The notes beneath the pieces are model-generated. The model was not told the origin of the DNA. It saw nothing but the letters and a program-made list of their open reading frames with translations, and did no database searches. The position numbers were made by a program, and so were the translations under genes. A DNA stretch of 42,321 nucleotides from a virus, in IMG/VR virus record IMGVR_UViG_3300035698_009992, positions 1 through 42,321 of that record, one strand, 5' to 3'. Of this stretch, positions 13,287 to 22,645 are shown piece after piece. Positions within the stretch are counted from its first letter, which is position 1. Each line of letters begins with the position of its first letter.

Positions 13287-14627
13287 ATGGCTGTATTTAA
13301 TGTTTCATTTCTAAATCCTAAAACTAGAGCTAAGGCTGGAGGCGTTAACCCTTCTATTTTGGCTGACCAATTAGTTATCTTAGAACAAGAATTAGGAAAA
13401 GACGGCTACTTATCACCGGGTGATTATGACATCCTGATAAATAAAGCCAGAGATATACAAACAAGTTCAGGTCTATCAGCTGCTCAACAATCAGACTACG
13501 ATGTTAGGATCTCAAGATTTGAAGCTGCAAAGCAAACATCTTCACAGGATAGGACTGAAGATATCAATAAATCAAACATGACCTTAAAGAGTGAGGCAGC
13601 CGAAGATGTTATGGTAGTTGGTAATAATCCTGCTGAATTTTTAAGAGGTAGAGTTGCAAGTTATCAATCTAAGCTGAATGATCTACAAGAAGCAATTCAG
13701 AGGAGAGCTGGTTCATTGCAAGATACAATTGAATATGAAAATGAATATCAAGCTACAATGTCAGAGTATCAGCAAAAGTTTTCTGCACTCGCTGCTATGG
13801 AAAACTTTGATGGTAACAACCCTATACAGGGTCATGTGGCTTATGTTACTACAAATAGTCGGGGAGAAATAGTTGATGTAGATTATAGTAAGCACGGATC
13901 TAAATCTGGCTATTCAGAGACAAATGGAATGATTGATGGATTCCAAGTTTATGGTAAAACTAATTATAAGCGAGATGGCAAAAATTTCTTTATCATGGGT
14001 GATAATATGTTTCAGGCTCCAGATATGATGATTCCAGATCCAGAAAATCCAGGTTCATTCAAGCCAAATAAGATGGTCGCTAATGTTTCACAGCAAGGGC
14101 CATTTACGGTTGGAGAGTCAGGGTACTTAGCTATACCTGGTAAATCAGTAGGAATACAGGGTTACATACCACCTAATTCGTGGGCTAAGGGTGTAGGTGG
14201 AACAGTATATAATAGGCGAGACGATGGTGGATATACTAAATATATAAATATAAATCAGTCCATGCCTGATATGCCACCAACAGATTCAATGCTCACAATA
14301 CCAGACAAATTCGAACAGAATTTAATGTCTAATGTCGATGAGACTATTGATCCGTCAGTTCAGATAGCTCCAAATGATGGCTTAAATTATACTCCTATGG
14401 ATCCGGCCGCAATGGAAGGCTCCGGAGTACAAGTACCAGCTGGACAGAGTGAATTAGTTCCTCCTTCGGCACCCATGAGCACTGAAGCACCCGCTCAGGG
14501 ACAGGGTGGTCCAACTACAAGGAGAACACCACAGCAACCTAAAAACAGAGCATCTAACAGTGTAGGTTCTACAATTCAAAGAACTATACAATCTGGTGCC
14601 AACGCTTTCAAGAGTTTATTTAGTTAA
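13287..14627 (+). CDS. Hypothetical virion protein, 446 aa
   Basis: The first 180 residues are helical and polar (including LNDLQEAIQRRAGSLQDTIEYENEYQATMSEYQQK). These are followed by a beta-rich middle with repeated Gly/Tyr strands (GYLAIPGKSVGIQGYIPPNSW) and a disordered Pro/Gln-rich tail (PSAPMSTEAPAQGQGGPTTRRTPQQPKN). The start context is GCAAATATATG. It belongs to the same run of large virion genes as its neighbours; an internal or minor capsid role is likely. No family is recognised. Confidence 0.65.
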   Translation: MAVFNVSFLNPKTRAKAGGVNPSILADQLVILEQELGKDGYLSPGDYDILINKARDIQTSSGLSAAQQSDYDVRISRFEAAKQTSSQDRTEDINKSNMTLKSEAAEDVMVVGNNPAEFLRGRVASYQSKLNDLQEAIQRRAGSLQDTIEYENEYQATMSEYQQKFSALAAMENFDGNNPIQGHVAYVTTNSRGEIVDVDYSKHGSKSGYSETNGMIDGFQVYGKTNYKRDGKNFFIMGDNMFQAPDMMIPDPENPGSFKPNKMVANVSQQGPFTVGESGYLAIPGKSVGIQGYIPPNSWAKGVGGTVYNRRDDGGYTKYININQSMPDMPPTDSMLTIPDKFEQNLMSNVDETIDPSVQIAPNDGLNYTPMDPAAMEGSGVQVPAGQSELVPPSAPMSTEAPAQGQGGPTTRRTPQQPKNRASNSVGSTIQRTIQSGANAFKSLFS

Positions 14628-14632
14628 AATAT

Positions 14633-17600
14633 ATGCCTAGACCAGATAACTATTATGATAACAGGTTAGATGATCAACCAAGGGCAGGTGCAGTTCAACA
14701 GAACGCTCCTGTTTCTTCTGGTACTCAGGCACAGGTATATAAAAATATAGATCAAAAACAGGACAAAGCAGATATTGATTATTTGAAAAAGGACGCTGAT
14801 AGGCATTGGCTTACGCGTGTTCCATATGAAATAGCTAACTCTGTCTATGAAATGCCAGAGGAAAGAGATTGGAAAGAGAATTATAACACTGCTCAGAAGT
14901 GGTGGCACATGACCAAACAGAGTGCTAAGACAACTGCTAAGATGATAAAAAATCTTCCCAGAGAGATACTAAAAGCACCTCTAAGATTAGAGCAGTCGTT
15001 TTACGACGCATCTGTTAGTCTTATTGCTGGAGTTAATCCAAATAAGACGAGAGAAGATATAATGAATACTCTCCAGCGTGATGAGAATTATAACTTACCA
15101 TGGCTTGGTGAGGTTGGCGGTTTTGCTGGATCATATCAAGACGGTAGAGATATGGGCATGAGCCCATTCTTTTCGGCCGTGAAAGCGACTGGAGAATTTG
15201 CTGGTGATGCGGCTATTAGTTATTTGATGATTGAAGCGGGAGCTGCCGCTATGAGACCAAGAATGGTATCTGTAAGCCCATCAGTAGCTGGTAAGGACTT
15301 TCAACCACTCGTTACAGAGAGAGCTGGCAATATAAAATCTACAATTAAAGGTATGGTAGAGCGTAAGAAACTAGCTGTTGGCGAAACATTTGTTGCAAAG
15401 CAGAATTCAAATGTTCAGTATTTCAAACTACCAAAATCACAAGCTAAAAACTTTGGTGGAAATGCAAACAATACTTTTATAAAAGTTTCTCCTATGGGTA
15501 AGGGGCAAGCTCAGTATTCTGTTGTTCAGATGAGAAAATCATTAACATCACAAACAGCAGACTTTTTTAAATCAAAATTTGGTAAATCAAAAGTTACTCA
15601 AGGACCATTTGGCCCTGAGCTTAAATTACAATCTGGTATAGTAGATTATAATCCATATGCATTATCTAAAACTGGAGCACCGGGTGGCGTTGCTACTGCC
15701 GAATCTATAGGTGGTCAAGTTCCTGCTATGCCAAGTGCTACAACATTAGCTGCTTCCAAGGTAGTTAGTCCAGCAACTGTTGCTAATGTTGCAGATGCAT
15801 ACCAATTCTACAGTCCAAATGTAGAAGAGAGTCTAACATTTGAAGAGGCTAGTAAAAGATTGACATCAAGTGATCAGGCGCGTTATAAAATGATTGGTAA
15901 AGATATTGATGTTCAGTTAGGATTACAATCAGAGTCGCAATCTGCCCTTGGCGATTGGTCAGATGGTGCAGAAAATACGGTATTTAATACAATAAATAAT
16001 GTTCAAGATTTTGAACAGCTAAGATATTCTACTGCATTAAAAGGTAAAATTGGAAATCAGAAATCAGTTATACCATTTTTAGCACAAGAGGGTGGAGCAG
16101 ATTCTCTCTATATGACAGAAATAAAAGGTGTTCCAATTGAGGAGCTTAGACCAAAACTAGATGAGCTTGGGATAGAATTTAGAACTCTAGTAAAAACAAA
16201 AGATGGTACAAAGGTAATTGTCTTCGATCAGGGGACAGCACTAACTGAACAAATTAATAATTTAGCAAACGCATATGACACAACAATCGAACAAGTCCAA
16301 GGCCAAGGAGAGTTCCTCGGCAGCTGGGAAACAAGAGCCGAAGGGCTCCAAGAGTACGAAAGGGTCATCTCAGAGTACGAACAACTCCCGGATCGTAAAC
16401 ACTACCAGCAAACACAAGGGGAAGGGGTTCCAACTAATGTCAGCCAAGAAGCCCAGTCAATAGATCCTTTTCTGCAACCTAAGCCAGAAACATTTTACCC
16501 AATGAGCAGACCATTGAGGGGTTTTGAGGATAAGATGGTTACTGGTGATCAAGTGGATAAAATTATCCAGCTTGGTGAGAAGCTAGAATTAGCAAATATA
16601 ACACTGCAAGCAATTTCTCAAACGATAACTGGTAAGAGTAATATCTATGATCTAACGCAAACAGAGGCTTATGCAGTTTCAGAGGCAGCCAGAGCTATGC
16701 CAGTAGGTAAAACTATTGTAGGAGATGATTTTATGAAACTTAATAGATCGTTCACTCACCCAGCAAGATATTGGATGGAGGCAGCTGAAAGAGAATTAGG
16801 GCAACCTGTTTATTCTGAAGTTTACTTACCAATTGAAACTGGTGCTCGCCTTATGGGAGTACACGCTGATCGTTGGATGGATCTATCTAGGGAAGCATTT
16901 GGCAAGTTCACTGATATTAAATACGGTGAAGAGAGGCGCATGTTGACAGATTATATTGAGGGTAATAAAGACGCCATTTTAAAAAATGATACTCTATCAC
17001 CAGAAATAAAAACTGAACTGACTAAGGTTGGTGATTGGTTGATTGAACAATATAAAATCCTATTTAAAGATATGGGAATAACATCTGAGAGATTCTTCTC
17101 AGTATATTCACCAAAGATAAGAAAAGTTGGTGGAATTAATAATATATATAAGTCAGATGATGTACCGGTTGAAATAAAACCATTCTTTGAGTTTGAAAGA
17201 GAAGGCTCACTTGATCCAATCGAAGATGATGCTTTAGCATTGTTTGATATTTATACTAGAGCTATTGGTAAAAAAACATATTTACATGACGCATTAGAAA
17301 ATGCAAAAACAACCATTGAACGCTTACCAGTTAATTTAAGGAAAGCGACTAATAGTTATTTGCAAGAAAAACTTGGGTTCAAGGATGGGGCTGAAGAAAT
17401 GTTTAATAGTTTCGCAGAAACAATAAGTGAGAAAACTAATGGTCTTATACCAAAAAATGTATTCAAACAGGCTTATGACTTTTTAATGACCTCTTCGTAT
17501 GCGGGTGCCTTAGGCCTACCTCGTATCATGCCTATATTTAGGAATAGCGTACAGCCATTACTTACAACATATCCAGAGCTTGGACCAAAATACTTCGTAG

Positions 17601-18838
17601 ATGGTATGAGAAGATTTTATACAGAGGGTGGCTTGGCAGAAGTTAGAGACAAAGGATTGTTAGTCAAGATGGGTGTGCCATATGGAGCAGATCTTGTATC
17701 TGACACTGGACAGGGCGCTATAGGTAGATCGATGGACTACTATAAGAACATAAATAGGGCCACGATGAAGCCTTATGCTAGTATTGATATAAACAATAGA
17801 GGAATCACATATCACGCTGTAAAGGCCAGATTTGAAGAGAATTGGTCATTATTTAGGGACGGTAAGATCGGTTATGAAGATTTTGAGACTAATATAGATA
17901 TGGATGGCTTTTCACCAACACTACAAGGTATTCTTAGAGGTAAATTTCAGAAGAATACCCAGGAGGCGCTAGAAGAGGCGCAGGATTTGATGGTGGTAGA
18001 TATTTTAGATAGAACTCAATTCCCATATAGAAAAGGAGCTCAGTCAAGAGTGCACTACGGTCTTGGTGGTAAATTGGGATTGCAGTTTGCTCAATGGTCG
18101 TGGGAGTATGCCTTCACTTTGAAAAGTTGGGTTTCTCGCGGACAGTGGGATAAAGTACTAAGATGGATGGGTATGAGTTCTGCCGTTAAACGAACGGCTG
18201 AGGATGCATTTGGAATTGACATTTCAAAGTGGGTAGCACAAGGTCCATTTTCAGGATTCCCACTAGGGCCAATTGGTAAGATGGCATCATCTGCTGTGGC
18301 TGGAATAAATGCATCGTTGACAGGAATGACAGAAGAAGTCAATAAACATGCCTCTGATATTTATAGATCTATGCAGATTTATGGTGGTGTAGTTACCGGT
18401 GTTGGTAAGGATAGATGGGCTAAATTTAAAGACTCTATGGACAAACATGATGCTGGAATAGCCATTTCAATTGATCCGTCAAAGCCATATGGTATTTGGT
18501 CTTCAACTGGAAAACTCATTAGATGGGTAGATTTTAGTGATTTACTAAAGGTGGCGTTCGGTTTTACCACTCCAGAAGGTGAAGAGCAATCAAGTAGAAT
18601 TAATAATATAAAAAAGGATAGTGTTGAATATAGTGCAAATATCAATGAGGCAATGGATTACCTTATTAAAGGAGATTATAAAAACTTTGATAAAATGATC
18701 ACTAAACATAGCTTGATAATTTCAGATATTTCAACTAAACTAAAATCATATCAAATTCCATTAGATCAAAGGATCTTTGAAAGGATGCCATTAGAGCTAA
18801 AAATGAAGTACTTTAATGCATTTTATCCATCTGAATAA
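14633..18838 (+). CDS. Giant virion protein (1401 aa), possible internal/ejected protein
   Basis: This is the largest gene of the window. The N-terminus is disordered and polar. A hydrophobic segment lies at about 185-210 (AGDAAISYLMIEAGAAAMRP). Residues about 435-560 (ALGDWSDGAENT ... LRYSTALKGKIGNQKSVIPFLAQ ... ELGIEFRTLVKTKDGTKVIVFDQG) resemble a module found in large polyvalent proteins of phages and conjugative elements. A long helical C-terminal half contains a second hydrophobic patch (FLMTSSYAGALGLPRIMPIF). Podoviruses eject such proteins with the DNA. A patch at about 16275-16460 has clearly different codon use. Confidence 0.65.
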   Translation: MPRPDNYYDNRLDDQPRAGAVQQNAPVSSGTQAQVYKNIDQKQDKADIDYLKKDADRHWLTRVPYEIANSVYEMPEERDWKENYNTAQKWWHMTKQSAKTTAKMIKNLPREILKAPLRLEQSFYDASVSLIAGVNPNKTREDIMNTLQRDENYNLPWLGEVGGFAGSYQDGRDMGMSPFFSAVKATGEFAGDAAISYLMIEAGAAAMRPRMVSVSPSVAGKDFQPLVTERAGNIKSTIKGMVERKKLAVGETFVAKQNSNVQYFKLPKSQAKNFGGNANNTFIKVSPMGKGQAQYSVVQMRKSLTSQTADFFKSKFGKSKVTQGPFGPELKLQSGIVDYNPYALSKTGAPGGVATAESIGGQVPAMPSATTLAASKVVSPATVANVADAYQFYSPNVEESLTFEEASKRLTSSDQARYKMIGKDIDVQLGLQSESQSALGDWSDGAENTVFNTINNVQDFEQLRYSTALKGKIGNQKSVIPFLAQEGGADSLYMTEIKGVPIEELRPKLDELGIEFRTLVKTKDGTKVIVFDQGTALTEQINNLANAYDTTIEQVQGQGEFLGSWETRAEGLQEYERVISEYEQLPDRKHYQQTQGEGVPTNVSQEAQSIDPFLQPKPETFYPMSRPLRGFEDKMVTGDQVDKIIQLGEKLELANITLQAISQTITGKSNIYDLTQTEAYAVSEAARAMPVGKTIVGDDFMKLNRSFTHPARYWMEAAERELGQPVYSEVYLPIETGARLMGVHADRWMDLSREAFGKFTDIKYGEERRMLTDYIEGNKDAILKNDTLSPEIKTELTKVGDWLIEQYKILFKDMGITSERFFSVYSPKIRKVGGINNIYKSDDVPVEIKPFFEFEREGSLDPIEDDALALFDIYTRAIGKKTYLHDALENAKTTIERLPVNLRKATNSYLQEKLGFKDGAEEMFNSFAETISEKTNGLIPKNVFKQAYDFLMTSSYAGALGLPRIMPIFRNSVQPLLTTYPELGPKYFVDGMRRFYTEGGLAEVRDKGLLVKMGVPYGADLVSDTGQGAIGRSMDYYKNINRATMKPYASIDINNRGITYHAVKARFEENWSLFRDGKIGYEDFETNIDMDGFSPTLQGILRGKFQKNTQEALEEAQDLMVVDILDRTQFPYRKGAQSRVHYGLGGKLGLQFAQWSWEYAFTLKSWVSRGQWDKVLRWMGMSSAVKRTAEDAFGIDISKWVAQGPFSGFPLGPIGKMASSAVAGINASLTGMTEEVNKHASDIYRSMQIYGGVVTGVGKDRWAKFKDSMDKHDAGIAISIDPSKPYGIWSSTGKLIRWVDFSDLLKVAFGFTTPEGEEQSSRINNIKKDSVEYSANINEAMDYLIKGDYKNFDKMITKHSLIISDISTKLKSYQIPLDQRIFERMPLELKMKYFNAFYPSE

Positions 18839-18854
18839 TTATTAAAATATAAAT

Positions 18855-19160
18855 ATGAGTGAACAACTCCCAAATCAAGCCCACTTTTCATTTGAAGAGC
18901 AGCAAACAGCTGGCGAAGCAGATGTGATTATTAATGGCGAGGAAGTTAATATGCTTCATGCCCAGTTTAAAGATCCAAATACTGAATTTGATATTTCTAT
19001 AGAAGACATGGCTGGAAATGTGCAATACGAGCAGAAAGGATGTAAAAATCCATCAGGTAGATGGGGTGAAAGAATTGATCTGCCAGTCGTTGACAGTTAT
19101 TATAAAGTTAGGTTAAGCAATGTTAAGAGTGCTGAATCGATAGATGTCTTCCTTGAATAG
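18855..19160 (+). CDS. Small beta-rich virion-associated protein
   Basis: The 101-aa acidic protein has alternating hydrophobic strands (DVIINGEEVNMLHAQFKDPNTEFDISIEDMAGNVQYEQ; YYKVRLSNVKSAESIDVFLE), suggesting an Ig-like or jelly-roll mini-domain. It sits between the giant virion gene and the scaffold gene. It may be a head completion or decoration protein; no family is recognised. Confidence 0.6.
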   Translation: MSEQLPNQAHFSFEEQQTAGEADVIINGEEVNMLHAQFKDPNTEFDISIEDMAGNVQYEQKGCKNPSGRWGERIDLPVVDSYYKVRLSNVKSAESIDVFLE

Positions 19161-19169
19161 TAAAAAGTG

Positions 19170-19178
19170 TGATATAAT
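19170..19178 (+). promoter_or_regulatory. Extended -10 promoter before scaffold and capsid genes
   Basis: TGATATAAT (TGN plus a perfect TATAAT at 19173-19178) lies exactly 6 nt before the ATG at 19185. No good -35 is visible at 16-18 bp, as tolerated by extended -10 promoters. It would give a leaderless scaffold-capsid transcript and boost capsid supply. Confidence 0.55.
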
Positions 19179-19184
19179 ATATTT

Positions 19185-19910
19185 ATGACAGATAACAGTC
19201 AAAGTCCAGGCACTCCTCCTGTTGATAACTCAGCACACGGACAACCTGGCAATCAACCACCTGCCGCTGGGAATGACCAGCCCTCGGGCGGAGTACAAGA
19301 ACCTGGAGATACACCTCCTGTTTTGTCGGTTGAGGAAATTAATGCCCTCAAACGCAAAGCCGGACGCTGGGATAAACTCCAGATTAGTAATCGTAAAGAT
19401 CGTCGAAATAATCGAAGATCGACTGAAGATTACAACACAGACGGAGCTAGCCCTGAGCTTTTAGAAACATTGAAAGACAGGGATACAAAAATTGACGAGC
19501 TCTCCTCTGTGAATGTTAAATTAGAAGTCAAAGACAAAGTTCGCAATTTACTTGACTCAGATGAGTATAAGGAACTACCAATCGGTATTCGCCGTGCGAT
19601 AGTGCGTAATCCATTAGGATTTGCTGGTCCTTCAGCTCATTCTGTAGATGAGGCAGTTGCAGACATTCAGGATTACCTGGATGACGAACTTGACAATGCG
19701 GCTTCTGGTGCCCCAGCACCAAAAGGTGGCGATCAACCTGCACCAGCAGGCACTCCACCTACCAACCCAATTCCAGGCCAAACGCCTCCTGCGGGTGGTT
19801 CAGGACCATCTAATCTTCAAGTTGACACAAGTGAAGGTGTCGGGGATAAAACTGGTTCTAAGAGGTCAGTACAAGTTCTTCAAAACATTTTGAAGGGCCC
19901 AAAACAGTAA
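19185..19910 (+). CDS. Probable capsid scaffolding protein
   Basis: The 241-aa protein lies immediately upstream of the capsid gene, the usual scaffold position. It has disordered, Pro/Gly-rich ends and a charged helical centre (SVEEINALKRKAGRWDKLQISNRKDRRNN; ETLKDRDTKIDELSSVNVKLEVKDKVRNLLD). The C-terminal VLQNILKGPKQ forms a short amphipathic basic helix typical of the capsid-binding end of scaffolds. It should guide procapsid assembly and then leave. The function is inferred from order and composition. Confidence 0.7.
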   Translation: MTDNSQSPGTPPVDNSAHGQPGNQPPAAGNDQPSGGVQEPGDTPPVLSVEEINALKRKAGRWDKLQISNRKDRRNNRRSTEDYNTDGASPELLETLKDRDTKIDELSSVNVKLEVKDKVRNLLDSDEYKELPIGIRRAIVRNPLGFAGPSAHSVDEAVADIQDYLDDELDNAASGAPAPKGGDQPAPAGTPPTNPIPGQTPPAGGSGPSNLQVDTSEGVGDKTGSKRSVQVLQNILKGPKQ

Positions 19911-19934
19911 TTTAATTATTTAGATTTTAATCAC

Positions 19935-21083
19935 ATGGCTCTACAAGCACCAGGACAAACAACTTCGTACGATCAAAGTGCGACATATATCTATAGTTTG
20001 GATCCTATGGTTGATGCTATTTTGTTAGATGATGCAGATGTCCTAGCGACATTAGGCTTCTCTAATGAAGGCAAAGCCGTAACTCAAACTAAGCATCAAT
20101 GGGATGAAGATGAGTTGAACCCTGTAATAACAACCGGAGCGATTTCCGGTGGACTAAATACTGCTTCAACAGTTTTGCTGTTGGGTGCAACTACTTATGG
20201 TCGTGTTACAGCAGGTACCCTAGTTACAGATCAATTGTCAGGCAAGAATGAGGTCATGCAGGTAACTGCAAGATCTGGCGTTTCTGCTACAATTGTCCGT
20301 GGTTTCGGTGGAACTTCAGCTGAATCTCATGCTAATGCTGCTACTTACGATATAATCTCAAATCCTAGACCTCAAGGAATGACAGGTCCAAAGGATGAGT
20401 CAGTTGCAAGAACTCGTTCTTATAACTATACTCAGATCTTCTCGAAGGGTGTCGTATTAACCGGAACTGCACTTGCTATTGAGCATAATGGCATTGCATC
20501 CGAGGATTCTTATCAGATTGACAAGCGTTTACGCGAGTTAATCAGAGAACTAGACAGAACTGTTATCATGGGTATCCGTGCTGCTTCAGATGTATCTGAT
20601 ACAGTATATGGAACTATGGGCGGTTTGATTGATTACATCAAGCATGCTTCTAGCGGTAATACTACTTCTACAAGTGAAACTTTAGTACCAAGTGTCGTTG
20701 ATGCTATGGTAAAGCAAATTTGGGACGATGGCGGAAACCCAGATATGATCTTTGTCGGTGGTCTTCAAAAGCAGAAGATTTCCAAGTTTGACAAAGAGTA
20801 TCGTAGGACTACTATGGATTCCAGACGCGCAGGCTTCACTGTTGAAGAGTATGTATCTGATCTAGGAATTAACCTACGAGTTGTAGTTGATCGCTGGATT
20901 CCTAGCGACATAGCAATAATTGTTGATTCAACAAAACTTGCTATTAAATCACTACGACCATTTTCTTTAGAGAAGCTAGCTAAAACTGGCGATGCTGAGA
21001 AATGGCAAATCGTGGGTGAACATACCATGGAAGTTAAGCAGGCTGCTAAAGCCCATGCTATCCATTGGAACTTAAAGGCTTAA
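19935..21083 (+). CDS. Major capsid protein, SU10/DUF5309 type
   Basis: The 382-aa protein has the HK97-fold layout of SU10-like capsids: an N-terminal arm (TTSYDQSATYIYSLDPMVDAIL), an inserted beta domain around 85-135 (TYGRVTAGTLVTDQLSGKNEVMQVTARSG), then NYTQIFSKGVVLTGTALAIEHNG and a spine helix (YQIDKRLRELIRELDRTVIMGIRA). A C-terminal axial region follows (PDMIFVGGLQKQKISKFDKEYRRT). Its codons are richer in C/G-ending and preferred forms than its neighbours, as expected for high expression. A terminator follows the next small gene. Confidence 0.88.
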   Translation: MALQAPGQTTSYDQSATYIYSLDPMVDAILLDDADVLATLGFSNEGKAVTQTKHQWDEDELNPVITTGAISGGLNTASTVLLLGATTYGRVTAGTLVTDQLSGKNEVMQVTARSGVSATIVRGFGGTSAESHANAATYDIISNPRPQGMTGPKDESVARTRSYNYTQIFSKGVVLTGTALAIEHNGIASEDSYQIDKRLRELIRELDRTVIMGIRAASDVSDTVYGTMGGLIDYIKHASSGNTTSTSETLVPSVVDAMVKQIWDDGGNPDMIFVGGLQKQKISKFDKEYRRTTMDSRRAGFTVEEYVSDLGINLRVVVDRWIPSDIAIIVDSTKLAIKSLRPFSLEKLAKTGDAEKWQIVGEHTMEVKQAAKAHAIHWNLKA

Positions 21084-21112
21084 AAATCTTTACTAACTAA
21101 TAACTTTGATAT

Positions 21113-21445
21113 ATGAGTACAGACACATCAAGAGGTGATTCAGTATCTGGTTATCTTCCCGGCTTTTCTGGGACAAGTGGTGTAAAGGTTCGTCTAAACG
21201 AGTTTAAGGGTCAAACCATAAGTGGCACCTGTATTTCAGGAGCAGTTACTTATGCGGTTGCCCATCAACTCGGGGCCGTTCCATCCATGGTCTTAGTTAC
21301 GCCGATGCTTACAGCCGCCGATGCTGTTACTACACTTTCAGCTGGCGTCGTTGGTCAAGCAGTTGCATCCGCAGCTACTTCAACACATTTTTATGTTGTT
21401 GGTAACCTAAAAGGCATAAAGTATCGAGCATTTCTCTTACTTTAG
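21113..21445 (+). CDS. Small virion protein (decoration or head-fibre type)
   Basis: The 110-aa beta-rich, Gly/Ala/Val/Thr-rich protein is encoded just after the capsid gene. The C-terminal half (HQLGAVPSMVLVTPM ... STHFYVVGNLKGIKYRAFLLL) resembles short C-terminal beta domains found on phage tail or head fibres. Its position fits a capsid decoration protein. It is the last gene before the terminator at about 21470. The start context is GATATATG. Confidence 0.6.
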   Translation: MSTDTSRGDSVSGYLPGFSGTSGVKVRLNEFKGQTISGTCISGAVTYAVAHQLGAVPSMVLVTPMLTAADAVTTLSAGVVGQAVASAATSTHFYVVGNLKGIKYRAFLLL

Positions 21446-21469
21446 ATAACCTGAACTATAATTTACGGG

Positions 21470-21506
21470 GAGCGATTCACTTAGGTGATCGCTCTTCTGT
21501 TTTTTT
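21470..21506 (+). terminator. Rho-independent terminator after the capsid genes
   Basis: GAGCGATTCAC (21470-21480) pairs with GTGATCGCTC (21485-21494), with a single bulged T and a TTAG loop, and is followed by TTCTGTTTTTTT. It separates the capsid unit from the sugar cassette. Confidence 0.85.
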
Positions 21507-21514
21507 AAAAAAGT

Positions 21515-21637
21515 ATGAAAAAGATTCAAGTTAACCAAAAACAAATTCATCTTGGGTCTTATGAAACTCCACTAGAAGCAAGTATTGCTTATGAGAATAA
21601 ATTTAATCAAATAATGAAACAATACAAATATGAATAA
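21515..21637 (+). CDS. 40-aa AP2-like mini-protein
   Basis: The product MKKIQVNQKQIHLGSYETP continues LEASIAYENKFNQIMKQYKYE. The 'xIxLGxYxTxxEAxxAYxxxxxxxxxxY' pattern is that of the AP2 DNA-binding module found alone or fused to homing endonucleases in phages. Here it is trimmed to about the last two strands and the helix. Its last 8 bp overlap the next gene, so the two are co-translated. It may be a remnant of a homing element or a tiny DNA binder. Confidence 0.5.
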   Translation: MKKIQVNQKQIHLGSYETPLEASIAYENKFNQIMKQYKYE

Positions 21638-22643
21638 ACTAAAGATCTTACTAGGCAACAATACCTTTGATATTTTAGCGGGAACAGAAATATGGATGTT
21701 AACACTGGCCACTGAATTAAGAAAGCTAGGTCATGAAGTAACGGCCTATAGCCCACAGTTAGGTTTTATTGCTACTAAAATGGAAGCTATTGGAGCTAAG
21801 TGCATTAAAGATGTAGTTGGGCAAGGTAGCTCTGCTAAGGCATTTAATTTTATATTGGAAGAAAAGAGATCTACCAACTATGATATTATAATTTGTAATC
21901 ATAATGAGATAACGAAATACTTAAAGGAGAAACTACCGAATGTTCCTATCATTGCTACTGTTCATGGGATTATTCATAAGAATCCAGAAACTGGAGAAAT
22001 CTATCCTGAACATCCAGTAACTGAATTTAAGGTAGATAAATACCTGGCCGTATCAGAAGAAGTTCAAGATTTATTGATGAGCGTTTATGGCATTCAAGCC
22101 AAAGTATTTAGAAACTTTTTCGACCTGGATCGTTTTAGTTATAAAAAGAAAACTAAACTAGGAGATGCCCCTAAGACAATCATGGTCAACTCTAATTATT
22201 GGGGAGTCGAAGATCCAATTAATAAAGTAATAAAAGAGGTTGCGGATTATTACGGTGCTAAGTTTATTGGCATTGGTGCTAATCTTGCTCCTACATATGA
22301 GGTTGAGCAAATACTAGCTGATGCTGATATTGTATTTGGAATGGGTAGATCAGTATTAGAAGGTATCTGTATGGGCAAAATTGGGGTAGTTCACGGTCGC
22401 TGGGGTACTGGTGGCGTAATTAACCCAGAAAGCTATGAAACTCTCAAATTGACCAATTTTAGCGGTCGTATAGTGGATGGAACAAACCAATTAAAGTCAG
22501 CTGAAGAGATAGTTGCTCAAATTGATGAGGCGTGGAATTTAAAGACAATGAGTGAAATGAGAAAGGTTGCAGAAAAAGATCATAATGTCAAGATTGCTGC
22601 TAAGGAATTAGTTGCTATGGCGGAAGAATTAATTAAGAAATAA
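21630..22643 (+). CDS. Glycosyltransferase, GT4-like (GT-B fold)
   Basis: The 337-aa product has an N-terminal Rossmann lobe with AGTEIWMLTLATELRKLGHEVTAYSP (residues 17-42), a form of the GxExxxxxLAxxLxxxGHEV signature. The C-terminal nucleotide-sugar lobe has ADADIVFGMGRSVLEGICMGK (230-250), containing the conserved Glu. It should transfer a sugar from a nucleotide donor to a phage or host-surface acceptor. It is the first large gene of a six-gene cassette inserted between capsid and tail genes. Confidence 0.8.
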   Translation: MNKLKILLGNNTFDILAGTEIWMLTLATELRKLGHEVTAYSPQLGFIATKMEAIGAKCIKDVVGQGSSAKAFNFILEEKRSTNYDIIICNHNEITKYLKEKLPNVPIIATVHGIIHKNPETGEIYPEHPVTEFKVDKYLAVSEEVQDLLMSVYGIQAKVFRNFFDLDRFSYKKKTKLGDAPKTIMVNSNYWGVEDPINKVIKEVADYYGAKFIGIGANLAPTYEVEQILADADIVFGMGRSVLEGICMGKIGVVHGRWGTGGVINPESYETLKLTNFSGRIVDGTNQLKSAEEIVAQIDEAWNLKTMSEMRKVAEKDHNVKIAAKELVAMAEELIKK

Positions 22644-22645
22644 AC

